From assembly GCA_013290125.1 (NCBI GenBank), contig JABCYQ010000003.1:62001-126000 (forward strand): a stretch of DNA of 64,000 nucleotides. The letters are read 5' to 3'. This DNA is from Vulcanimicrobiota bacterium (GTDB lineage Bacteria > Vulcanimicrobiota > Vulcanimicrobiia > Eremiobacterales > Eremiobacteraceae). The position numbers and the translations under genes were made by a program. Within the stretch, counting starts at the first letter, position 1. The number at the start of each line of letters is the position of its first letter. Below the pieces are notes generated by a model. The model ran no database searches. It was not told the DNA's origin and was given only the letters and a program-made list of their open reading frames with translations. Positions 44,321-52,236 of this stretch are shown piece after piece.

Positions 44321-45453
44321 TGGCCCGTTAGCGTGAACGCCTGTCGATGGAGGTAATGGTGCGCCGTGCCATCGCCCAAGAACTTCGCGTAGTACAAGTA
44401 TCCGGTCCGGCGCGTGATCTCATCGGAAGGTTCACTCGGACTCACAAGCGTCGGATCCCAGTTTCTTGGGTTCGCATTGGTTGCCTTAGCGTCTGGATAC
44501 GGCGCGGGCAATGCGACGACACCCTTGGACCAATTGAGAAGATCGGGCGAGGTGAGGACATAGATCCCGCCGTTCCCGACCATCGCCATCAGATATTGAT
44601 GCAGATACGTATTGTATGAGAGGTCCGGTTGCCGTTCGTCGCGGGGCACGCTGGGGTCAAGAACAATATTCAGCGGCGTGAATGCGCCGCCAATCCCGGC
44701 GGAACTGAACGATCCCTGATCGTACTTCTGCCAGCTTCCGGGATCGCCGTCGCTCCCAATCGCCGCGCGCGCTATGCCATAACCGCTGACGCCGCTCTGC
44801 AGATCGATCTCGCGAAAGATGACGTAGATAAAGCCGTGCATTTCAACAGCCGTCGGCGTTAAGGCCCCCGCCCCGGTCGGCGTTTGCGTCGGCTGCTGCG
44901 GGTCATGACCCGAGATGATTTCGCCTTCGCGTTGCCACGTGAGGCCGCCGTCCTGAGAGCGAGCCAACCCGACACCGGCATAAAACGGCAGGCCCTGATA
45001 ATCGATGCCGCTGAAAAGATGGTTCTCGGCGTGGTAGATCATCAGAAGATCTTTGCCGTTCGCCGCGGGAAAGATGCTGCCCGGACCGGCATAGTCTGCA
45101 TCGAATGCGGTCGTGCCAGCGCCGGACGGCGTGAAAACCGTCGTCGGCGCCCCGAGCGCGAAAAGATCCGGCGTCCGGAACAAATACGTCCCGTACGCAC
45201 CGCCGGCTGAAACCCACAGTTTGAACAATCCGTCGGGCTGCCGCATAAATGGCATGTGTAAGTCGGGTGTATATTGCATGCCGGGCGATCCAGGCGGGAT
45301 CACGTTGCGTTCACCGCCGCTGATCGTGATCGCTGTCAGCGTCAGCGCCGACGGCGCTTTTGCACTCGGCGTCGCGGAGCCGGCGCACCCCGGGGAAGCC
45401 GCGAACGCGAGAATGCCCGCCAATAGCGGGGCTGTCATGTGACGGGCGCTCAT
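44317..45453 (-). CDS. Exported sialidase/GH43-like five-bladed propeller protein
   Basis: About 378 residues with a signal peptide and a possible lipobox (SPGCAG). Aromatic blade motifs such as ARSQDGGLTWQREGEIIS and VLTSPDLLNWSKGVVALPAP, and Asp-rich loops (FDADYAGPGSIFPAANGKDL) suggest a BNR or GH43-type propeller. Catalytic residues cannot be assigned, so it may bind rather than cleave carbohydrate. ATG at 45453 is preferred over the longer frame because the signal peptide starts there. Confidence 0.7.
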   Translation of the reverse strand: MSARHMTAPLLAGILAFAASPGCAGSATPSAKAPSALTLTAITISGGERNVIPPGSPGMQYTPDLHMPFMRQPDGLFKLWVSAGGAYGTYLFRTPDLFALGAPTTVFTPSGAGTTAFDADYAGPGSIFPAANGKDLLMIYHAENHLFSGIDYQGLPFYAGVGLARSQDGGLTWQREGEIISGHDPQQPTQTPTGAGALTPTAVEMHGFIYVIFREIDLQSGVSGYGIARAAIGSDGDPGSWQKYDQGSFSSAGIGGAFTPLNIVLDPSVPRDERQPDLSYNTYLHQYLMAMVGNGGIYVLTSPDLLNWSKGVVALPAPYPDAKATNANPRNWDPTLVSPSEPSDEITRRTGYLYYAKFLGDGTAHHYLHRQAFTLTGH

Positions 45454-45554
45454 CGCACGTTTCTCATGCCGGATAGAACGTAAACGGCGACGGTAGACGT
45501 TCCAGCCGCATACACCGGATTTGAACCAGGCTAACAAGAACAACGCGGCGACAC

Positions 45555-48329
45555 ATGACGGAGACCCCGCTTGCCCGGCAATCCAATCTCCCGCCCGCCG
45601 CAATACCGACGGGCTTGGTCGCGTTTCTCTTCACCGACATCGAAGGCTCGACCAAGCGCTGGGAGCAAAAGCCGGAAGCGATGCAGGCGGCCGTTGCCCG
45701 GCACGAATTCTTGATCCGCAAAGCGATTCAACACTACGATGGCTATGTCTTCAAAACCGTCGGCGATGCGTTCTGCGCCGCATTCCACAGTTCGCAGCAG
45801 GCGGTTGACGCAGCCCTTGCGGCGCAGCGTGCCTTATATAAGGAAGATTTCACAGCGGTCGACGGGTTACAGGTCCGGATCGGCATCCACGTCGGGAACG
45901 CAGAGGAGCGCGAGGGCGACTATTTTGGCCCCACCGTAAACCGGGTCGCGCGGCTGATGTCGATCGGGCACGGCGGCCAGGTGCTTATCTCAGATGCGGT
46001 TCGCGAACAGATACGAGCGCTGATTCCAAAGGACGCAGAACTCACCGACCTCGGACTGCGCCGGCTTAAAGACCTGATGCGGCCCGAACATGTCTGGCAA
46101 GTGACGATCGCCGGTCTGCCGGCGGATTTTGCGCCGCTCACGTCGCTTGACGCCCGGCCCAACAATCTTCCGATCCAATCCACGCCGTTGCTTGGTCGCG
46201 ACGGCGAAGTCGTCGTCGTCAAACAGATACTCGCTTCACGTCAGTGCGTGACGATTTCTGGTGCGGGCGGGGTCGGCAAGACGCGACTGGCCGTCCAGGT
46301 CGGCGCCGACTTGATCGACCATTTCGAGCAAGGCGCATGGTTTGTCGACTTGGCGCCGATCTCCGACGCTGGACTCGTGCCTAGCGTCGTCGCACAAGCC
46401 CTGGAGGTGAAACAGTCGGGCGATTCCGTCGAATCGTCCGTATTGCAAGCGCTCAAGCGCAAACAACTGCTCCTGATCCTCGACAACTGCGAGCATCTGC
46501 TCGATTCGACTGCTCCGTTTGCCGACGCGATCCTCAAGAACTGTCCGCAAGTCCAGGTCCTGGCCACGTCGCGCCAACCGCTCGGCATCGCAGGCGAACA
46601 CGTGCACCGCTTGCCGTCGCTCGAAGTACCGGACGCATCGGCAAAGATCGGCGTCGACGATATACAGCGGTTTGGCGCAACGGCACTTTTCGCGGATCGT
46701 GCCGCGGCTGCTGATAGTCGATTCGCCCTGACCGACGACACGGCGGTCATCGTCGCCGATATCTGCCGTCGTCTCGACGGCATCCCGCTCGCGATCGAGC
46801 TCGCTGCCGCACGCGTCAAAGTGTTATCCTTGCGCAATCTCGCGGTGCGCGTGGACGAGCGATTCATGGTGCTCACGGGCGGAAATCGCACGGCTCTGCC
46901 GCGACAAAAGACGCTCCGTGCGATGATCGACTGGAGCTACGGCTTGCTCGATGCGCGAGAGCAGACGCTTTTCAATCGGCTGGGCATCTTCGCGGGCGGA
47001 TTTGGCTTGGACGCCGTTGTTGCTGTCTGCAACGGCGAGGACATCGACGAAGCAGACGTGCTAGATCTGCTTTCGTCTTTGATCGACAAGTCGCTCATCT
47101 CTGCGGACACGAGCGGCGACCACGAGCGATACCGCTTGTTGGAATCCACTCGCGCCTATGCTCTCGAAAAGCTCGGAGCCTTGGGCCAGCAAGACGCGCT
47201 CGCTTTGCGGCACGCGACGTACTTCCGCCTTTTCGCCCACGCGGCGTATGCGACCAGCAGAGCGCTGCCGAGCGAAAGGTGGCTGCCCGACCAGGAACCG
47301 GAGATCGACAATCTCCGCGCGGCGCTCGGTTGGTCGCTGCAGCAAGGTCATGACGCGGAAACGGGGGCGGAGATCGCTGGCGCGTGTGTCCAGCTATGGT
47401 CGGCGGCCGGTCTTACCGCGGAGGCGCGCAATTGGGTGAGTTCGGCGCTTGAGCGCGTTGACGCTGACGCGCGTCCCCTCGTCGCCGCGCCGTTGTGGCT
47501 CGCGCTCGCGACTCTCGGAACCAGCGAGCAATCCTACGAGCTGGCCGTCCGCGCCCAGAACGTGTTCGAGCAGGGCCACGACGAGGCCGGAACCGCCGAC
47601 GCTCTCTACTCGGTCGCTTGGCAAAGCGCGGAGGCAGGTCGGCTGGACGAAGCGGAAGCCGCGGTCACGCGGGCGCTCGAGATCTACCGCAGATCGGGCC
47701 CTGAGTTGCTGCTCGCGAGGTGCCTCTCCATGCAGGCGATCGTCGCCCAGCATCGCGGTGACTACGACACCTCGCGTGCGCTTCTGCGGGATGCACTTGC
47801 GAGATTTCGAGCATACGGCGACGAGCGGCGCGTTGGCGGCGTGCTCACGAACCTCGGAGGGACAGAATTCCTAGCCGGCGATCTCGTGGCTGCGCAACGC
47901 TGCTTTGTCGAGTCGTTGGAGATCCTGTCGCGCCGAAAAAACGCGCTGGATCTGACGATTGTCCAGGGCAACATGGCCATGACTCTTATAGCGATGGACG
48001 ATATCGCGGGCGCACGCGAAGCGGCTCGAGCCGCGATGGGCCATGCGATAGCGACGCGCGACGAGACGCACACCGCGGACATCACGATTTACCTGGCGTG
48101 CGTCGCAGCCCGCACCGATCGGATGGTCGAGGCCGCTCGCCTGTTCGGATTCTGTCGCCACCAATATGGATCGGTGGGCCTTATAAGAAAAATGGATGCA
48201 TTTACACCGGCGATCTGGTTAGCGAAGTGGCTCGGGGATCGATTGGACGCGACTGAGATCGAGCGATTGGCGACTGAGGGAGCCGCGTGGCCCGAAAAAC
48301 GCGCGATCGAAGAAGCTCTAAAGATCTAG
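45555..48329 (+). CDS. Class III nucleotide cyclase-like, STAND ATPase and TPR regulator
   Basis: 924 residues. Residues about 20-190 are a class III adenylyl/guanylyl cyclase domain with the metal-binding Asp28 (LFTDIEGST) and Asp71 (KTVGDAFCAAF) in place. Residues about 205-500 are an NB-ARC-type STAND ATPase with Walker A (SGAGGVGKTR, 235-244), Walker B (LLLILDNCEHLL) and GIPLAIELAAARV. From about 560 to the end are TPR-like helices. Cytoplasmic signalling protein; the signal is unknown. The next gene starts directly after its stop, so the pair is one operon. Confidence 0.92.
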   Translation: MTETPLARQSNLPPAAIPTGLVAFLFTDIEGSTKRWEQKPEAMQAAVARHEFLIRKAIQHYDGYVFKTVGDAFCAAFHSSQQAVDAALAAQRALYKEDFTAVDGLQVRIGIHVGNAEEREGDYFGPTVNRVARLMSIGHGGQVLISDAVREQIRALIPKDAELTDLGLRRLKDLMRPEHVWQVTIAGLPADFAPLTSLDARPNNLPIQSTPLLGRDGEVVVVKQILASRQCVTISGAGGVGKTRLAVQVGADLIDHFEQGAWFVDLAPISDAGLVPSVVAQALEVKQSGDSVESSVLQALKRKQLLLILDNCEHLLDSTAPFADAILKNCPQVQVLATSRQPLGIAGEHVHRLPSLEVPDASAKIGVDDIQRFGATALFADRAAAADSRFALTDDTAVIVADICRRLDGIPLAIELAAARVKVLSLRNLAVRVDERFMVLTGGNRTALPRQKTLRAMIDWSYGLLDAREQTLFNRLGIFAGGFGLDAVVAVCNGEDIDEADVLDLLSSLIDKSLISADTSGDHERYRLLESTRAYALEKLGALGQQDALALRHATYFRLFAHAAYATSRALPSERWLPDQEPEIDNLRAALGWSLQQGHDAETGAEIAGACVQLWSAAGLTAEARNWVSSALERVDADARPLVAAPLWLALATLGTSEQSYELAVRAQNVFEQGHDEAGTADALYSVAWQSAEAGRLDEAEAAVTRALEIYRRSGPELLLARCLSMQAIVAQHRGDYDTSRALLRDALARFRAYGDERRVGGVLTNLGGTEFLAGDLVAAQRCFVESLEILSRRKNALDLTIVQGNMAMTLIAMDDIAGAREAARAAMGHAIATRDETHTADITIYLACVAARTDRMVEAARLFGFCRHQYGSVGLIRKMDAFTPAIWLAKWLGDRLDATEIERLATEGAAWPEKRAIEEALKI

Positions 48330-49397
48330 GTGTTCAACAGACGGGTCATCTTTCTCATCCACCAATATTTGGGTTTCACTCTCGGCATCTATTTCGTCGT
48401 GATCTGCGCAACGGGCGCCGCGTTGATCCTCTTCGAGAATCGCATCGACGGTTTTCGCGATTTCCCGGTCCGTCACGTGACGCCCACGGGGGCGACGCAG
48501 ACGCTCGCAACGATGCTAGCGACCGTTGAGAGAACGTATCCGGGTGAAAAGCCCACACACATCCTCAAGTCGTGCGATCGCGGCTGCACGTACGACTTCA
48601 GCTTCGCTCGCGATGCCGGAGATCGACTCGACGTTCTCGTCAATCCTTATTCCGGCAACATCGAACAGAGCGCGCTCTGGAGCCGATCCATCGTCGGTTT
48701 TCTCTACGATTTCCATGCCAATCTGCTTTCCGGCGACACGGGATCGACGGTCAATTCCACGATCGGACTCGTCGCTCTACTCATGTTCCTCACCGGACTC
48801 TCTCTGTGGCCTGGTTGGGCTAAAATCTCTCGGGGGTTTTCGATTCAGTACCGACTCGGTCCGTGGCGGACAAGTTTCGACCTGCATAAGGTCACGGGCA
48901 TCGTGTGCGTGACCTTCTTTATCTTTATCGTTTTGACTGGCGTCGCGACCGTTTTTCTTGCCGAGCCTCCCGCTGTTGTGGTACCGGCAATTTCATCGAG
49001 TAAAAGAACGCCAATGACCCTTGACGCTCTCGTCGCCGCCGCGGATCGAGCACTTCCCGGCGAGATCACGATGATCTATCCGCCGGCTGACGCCAGCGCT
49101 TCGCTGCGCATCCGAAAAGTGGTGCCGGGAGATCCCGATCCGTACGGATGGAGCTACGTCTCCGTCGATCAGTACAATGGAAAGATCACGGCGGTTGACG
49201 ACGCGAGCAAATGGCCCCTCGCTTGGCGCATCTATTCCTACTTCTATCCATTGCATATCGGATCGGTCGGCGGCCTCGCCATTCGGTATGTATACGTCAC
49301 ACTGGCCTGCGCCCCGATATTGCTCTATCTCACCGCCTTTCTGATGTGGTTGAATAGATTAAAACGCGATGAGGAGGCTGCTGCCGCTCATCTGTAA
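48330..49397 (+). CDS. PepSY-associated TM protein
   Basis: 355 residues with four membrane spans in the PepSY-TM layout: IHQYLGFTLGIYFVVICATG at the N-terminus, FLYDFHANLLSGDTGSTVNS, WRTSFDLHKVTGIVCVTFFI, and a last helix near the C-terminus. PepSY extracytoplasmic segments lie between (VDQYNGKITAVDDASKWPLA). Family members are linked to iron/siderophore uptake and reductase functions. The GTG start follows immediately after the stop of the cyclase-STAND gene. Confidence 0.88.
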   Translation: MFNRRVIFLIHQYLGFTLGIYFVVICATGAALILFENRIDGFRDFPVRHVTPTGATQTLATMLATVERTYPGEKPTHILKSCDRGCTYDFSFARDAGDRLDVLVNPYSGNIEQSALWSRSIVGFLYDFHANLLSGDTGSTVNSTIGLVALLMFLTGLSLWPGWAKISRGFSIQYRLGPWRTSFDLHKVTGIVCVTFFIFIVLTGVATVFLAEPPAVVVPAISSSKRTPMTLDALVAAADRALPGEITMIYPPADASASLRIRKVVPGDPDPYGWSYVSVDQYNGKITAVDDASKWPLAWRIYSYFYPLHIGSVGGLAIRYVYVTLACAPILLYLTAFLMWLNRLKRDEEAAAAHL

Positions 49398-49474
49398 TAC
49401 AAGGGTGCGCTCGGGCGGCGGTAAAACGTGGGATTGACGCAAGCGACATCGGGAGAATCGGAAAGGCGGTCACT

Positions 49475-50143
49475 GTGATAACGCAAGGGAAAACTAGAGC
49501 AGTATTTCTCACCGGCATTCTTTTGGCTGCCGTGTGCGGCCTAAGCGCGGCAGCTCGAGCCGACGAGGGGCCAACGTACGACGGCCCGATCTCCCCGCCC
49601 GAAGCACAATTCATCGCGTCGATTCAGAGCGACCTATACAACCGTTTCAAACACGCGAGCGATGCGGAGAAAGCGGGCTACGTCCGCTACACCAGCGCGG
49701 ACGAAACGGGTGCGATCAGCTACGCGAACCGGCAATGGGTCTCTGATCCCACGCATCCAAGTCAGCTCTGGTACGACAACGGCGGCAACATTCTCGGTGC
49801 CGATTTTTCCGTGCCGCGGCCGAATGGCGAAGCGCGCCCGCACCTGTGGGGCATAGATCCCGGGCGCTGGGTCGAGTTTGAGGGGCATGTCCACTACGTA
49901 CTGAAAGATCCCTCGACAGGAGCCCTAAGCTACGACCACTGGATTTGGAATCACGACTTCGTTGCGGGCGGCGGCAGCCTTGACAACCCGTCCGCCGACA
50001 CCGTCGTAAGTCTCGGAAAGGCCAAGAGCGCCGTGGACGTCGTCACCGTCTTTGAATTTCCCACGATCTGGGATCTCATCGTCTGGGTGAAACCGAATCC
50101 TGACGGCGCTTTCGCATACAAGAATCCCACGGTGACGCCGTAG
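49475..50143 (+). CDS. Exported protein of unknown function
   Basis: 222 residues from a GTG start, with a signal peptide (VFLTGILLAAVCGLSAAARA). The mature part contains RFKHASDAEKAGYVRYTSAD, WYDNGGNILGADF and VEFEGHVHYVLKDPSTGALS, giving an aromatic- and His-rich periplasmic domain. I do not recognise the family. It lies 77 bases after the PepSY gene and may be read through from it. Confidence 0.7.
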   Translation: MITQGKTRAVFLTGILLAAVCGLSAAARADEGPTYDGPISPPEAQFIASIQSDLYNRFKHASDAEKAGYVRYTSADETGAISYANRQWVSDPTHPSQLWYDNGGNILGADFSVPRPNGEARPHLWGIDPGRWVEFEGHVHYVLKDPSTGALSYDHWIWNHDFVAGGGSLDNPSADTVVSLGKAKSAVDVVTVFEFPTIWDLIVWVKPNPDGAFAYKNPTVTP

Positions 50144-50175
50144 GATCGCACGTGATTTCAGTAGCTCGAAAGTGC

Positions 50176-50655
50176 TTATGGAGCCGCGTTGATCTCGATG
50201 AGCCACGTTCCGTTTTTTTGTCGGCGCCACACGGTGAGATAGTCGCCGCCGCTTGCGATTTTTCGGCCGTGTATTTCGATCATGCTGCTGCAGTGCCCGG
50301 CTTCGTAGGCTTGATCGCCGTCCTGCGCGAGATGGTCCGTTCGGCAGTTTCCACTGAGGAAATGCACTTTGGTCAGGATATTCGCGATGTGAGCCTGGAT
50401 TTGGGCGCGGCCGGTTAAGATATGCGGGCCCGGACCGATGAAGATGGCCGATAGTTCGTACGGAGCGGCGGCTGCGCGAGCATCGCCTCGAGCCAGCGCA
50501 ACTTCGTAGGCCGAGTTGTCGGCTGCGATAGTGGCAAGTAGTACGCTATCGATTTTTTGCGCAGGCTCGGCTGGCGTGGATGCAGCGTGGCTGGCCGTCG
50601 AAAAAAGCGACGACGCAACACCAAACCCGAGCGCGGCCAAGGCGATCCGTCTCAT
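50176..50655 (-). CDS. Exported SnoaL/DUF4440-like protein
   Basis: About 159 residues with a signal peptide (ALAALGFGVASSLFSTASHA). The mature domain fits the cone-shaped SnoaL/NTF2 fold: NSAYEVALARGDARAAAAPY, LSAIFIGPGPHILTGRAQIQ and GGDYLTVWRRQKNGTWLIEI. Members bind or convert small molecules; the role here is unknown. ATG at 50655 is chosen over a TTG three codons earlier. It diverges from the DsrE-family gene, with only 20 bases between starts. Confidence 0.8.
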   Translation of the reverse strand: MRRIALAALGFGVASSLFSTASHAASTPAEPAQKIDSVLLATIAADNSAYEVALARGDARAAAAPYELSAIFIGPGPHILTGRAQIQAHIANILTKVHFLSGNCRTDHLAQDGDQAYEAGHCSSMIEIHGRKIASGGDYLTVWRRQKNGTWLIEINAAP

Positions 50656-50675
50656 GTAGGCCAAGTTCCATTTTG

Positions 50676-51038
50676 ATGTACAAAGTCTTGTTCAAAAGTG
50701 CTTGGGGTTCGGATGATCCGACCAAGGCCGCTTTTGCTTTTCTCCACGCAAACGCATTTGCCGAGGCCGGACACGAGTGTCAGATCTTCTTGCTCGATGA
50801 GGCGGTTTCGTTGATGCGCAGCCCCGTAGCCGAATCGGTCGTGCCAGTCGGATGGCCCCCGCTCGGTGAAGCGCTTGCGAGAGCGATCTCGCTTGGCATA
50901 CGGATCCACGTCTGAACAGCTTGCTCCAGGGCCCGTGGGGTCCTTGATGCAGACCTAGTAGCAAAAAACGCAGCGTTTGCGGCACCGGCTACGCTCATAA
51001 ACCTCGTGGAGTGGGCCGACAAGATCATGAGCGAGTAG
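50676..51038 (+). CDS. DsrE-family protein, candidate selenoprotein (in-frame TGA at codon 80)
   Basis: The first 79 codons encode a DsrE/DsrF-like thiol protein (MYKVLFKSAWGSDDPTKAAF, FAEAGHECQIFLLDEAVSLM, SVVPVGWPPLGEALARAI). A TGA follows at 50913-50915, where homologues usually have a Cys (motif CxxC in CGACSRARG). The same frame continues without error as TACSRARGVLDADLVAKNAA, then FAAPATLINLVEWADKIMSE, and ends at TAG 51036-51038. So the reading is V-U-T-A-C, a Sec-x-x-Cys pair. A stem-loop fitting a bacterial SECIS follows at 50921-50952. Sec insertion needs SelA/B/C/D elsewhere in the genome. The alternative is a Cys-to-stop mutation or a sequencing error. Convergent with the MerR gene, 2 bases apart. 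Confidence 0.75.
50921..50952 (+). promoter_or_regulatory. Candidate SECIS stem-loop
   Basis: In the RNA, AGGGCCC (50928-50934) pairs with GGGUCCU (50938-50944) over 7 base pairs, one of them G-U, with a GUG loop (50935-50937). A lower stem UUGC/GCAG (50921-50924 with 50949-50952) closes an internal loop. The apical loop begins with G and lies 19 bases after the TGA, inside the range accepted for bacterial SECIS elements. Confidence 0.6.
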
Positions 51039-51040
51039 GT

Positions 51041-51412
51041 TTAGCGAATTATCGAACAGGTCGTTGTGTCGCCTTCGCATGGACAACCGATCGACTCTTC
51101 GAGACGCCGCTTCATCTCTTGCGCCTCGATCATCAAGGCGTCCAGCTCCGCGATGCGCCGATGAAGGACGCCAAGCACCACTTCACGTCCGACCGTTGAT
51201 CCGCGTGGCTGCGACGTTATGGTCGCTAGGCCCCGAATAGTGATACCCGCCCGCCGAAAAAAGCGCAGGATCTTCAGCTGATCGACGGCATTGTCGTCGT
51301 ATTCGCGCACGCCGCGCCTGCGAGGCGGCCGGGGCAGGAGACCTGCGGCCTCATAATATCGGATCGCAGATTGTGCGACTCCAGCCTTTTTTGCGACTTG
51401 TCCGATCGTCAT
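51041..51412 (-). CDS. MerR-family regulator with C-terminal Cys cluster
   Basis: 123 residues. The N-terminal helix-turn-helix and wing are typical (MTIGQVAKKAGVAQSAIRYY, EAAGLLPRPPRRRGVREYDD), followed by the dimerisation helix and a C-terminal Cys motif (GCPCEGDTTTCSII). Cys in this position binds a metal or an iron-sulphur/redox centre in MerR, SoxR and relatives. It diverges from a small membrane protein gene across a MerR-type promoter with a 19-base spacer, so it probably controls that gene. Confidence 0.9.
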   Translation of the reverse strand: MTIGQVAKKAGVAQSAIRYYEAAGLLPRPPRRRGVREYDDNAVDQLKILRFFRRAGITIRGLATITSQPRGSTVGREVVLGVLHRRIAELDALMIEAQEMKRRLEESIGCPCEGDTTTCSIIR

Positions 51413-51425
51413 TGGAAGCTGCCCC

Positions 51426-51456
51426 TTGACTTAAAGCGCACTTCAAGTGCTATGTT
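51426..51456 (+). promoter_or_regulatory. MerR-type promoter and operator
   Basis: TTGACT (51426-51431), a 19-base spacer and TATGTT (51451-51456). The overlong spacer is the mark of promoters that MerR-family proteins activate by twisting DNA. The spacer is covered by a 20-base near-palindrome (51429-51448) in which 8 of 10 base pairs match. The start of transcription would lie only a few bases before the ATG at 51467. Confidence 0.8.
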
Positions 51457-51466
51457 CTTTTCTGCT

Positions 51467-51700
51467 ATGCAGAAGATTCAATTTTCAGCTCTCCCAACCC
51501 CCGTGAAAATCGCGGTCTGGTTCGCCTTCGTTCTCGCATGGATGGCACTCGAACGTGAAGTGATCGAGCCCCTTGGCATTTACCATTTCATGCCGTTCTA
51601 CCGAGTTCAAGGTTTTTGCGTGTGGGACTTTCTCGTCATCGCCGCGATCACAATCGTGCTCGTTCGAATGAACGCCGCCGTGCCGCGCGGGTCAGGCTAA
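51467..51700 (+). CDS. Small two-span membrane protein controlled by MerR-type promoter
   Basis: 77 residues with two hydrophobic segments (VKIAVWFAFVLAWMALE, and VWDFLVIAAITIVLVRM). No ribosome-binding site is seen before the ATG, and the promoter places the start of transcription about 4 bases upstream, so the mRNA is nearly leaderless. The function is unknown; the MerR context suggests a role in metal or redox stress. Confidence 0.7.
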   Translation: MQKIQFSALPTPVKIAVWFAFVLAWMALEREVIEPLGIYHFMPFYRVQGFCVWDFLVIAAITIVLVRMNAAVPRGSG

Positions 51701-51764
51701 TCGGTCGAGGCCACGAGGGTATCGTCTCTAGGGCTTTCCCCGTTCGGCTTCGAACGCCGGTTTT

Positions 51765-52223
51765 ATGAGTATATGGATCGTCTTGCATGTCGTGGCGATG
51801 TTCGTGGCGTTTGCGTTCACGACCGGCGTCGGCATCCACATGACCGCAATCGCCGACACGCTCGATGTTCGAGCCATCCGAACGGCCGTGCGGATCGCCC
51901 GACCGATGCAGACGATCGGCATCACAATCATGCTGGTCGGCGTCGTCTTTGGATTTGTGTCAGCCGCCAGCGCCGGGTTCAGCCTTACGTCGAAGTGGCT
52001 CGTCGAGGCCTACGTACTTCTCGCGCTGCTCGTCGTCATCGGCGTCGCCGTCCACAGGACGTGGTTCGCTAGGCTGGCAAAAGCGGCCGCAGCAAGCGGT
52101 GACGATCATGCGTCACCGGAATTATCCGCGGTTGTCGCTGATCGTTTCGTCCGCATCGCGGGCCCCGTGAGCGGCCTGCTCTGGATCGCTTTGATCACGG
52201 TGATGGTGGTCAAGCCATCCTAG
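51765..52223 (+). CDS. DUF2269-like membrane protein
   Basis: 152 residues with four predicted spans (WIVLHVVAMFVAFAFTTGVG, TIGITIMLVGVVFGFVSA, VEAYVLLALLVVIGVAV, GLLWIALITVMVV). The layout and an early HVV motif resemble DUF2269-type proteins. No function is known. It lies 64 bases after the MerR-controlled gene, and the next gene starts 13 bases after it, so it may be part of either transcript. Confidence 0.65.
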   Translation: MSIWIVLHVVAMFVAFAFTTGVGIHMTAIADTLDVRAIRTAVRIARPMQTIGITIMLVGVVFGFVSAASAGFSLTSKWLVEAYVLLALLVVIGVAVHRTWFARLAKAAAASGDDHASPELSAVVADRFVRIAGPVSGLLWIALITVMVVKPS

Positions 52224-52236
52224 GAGATCGCGCCCG

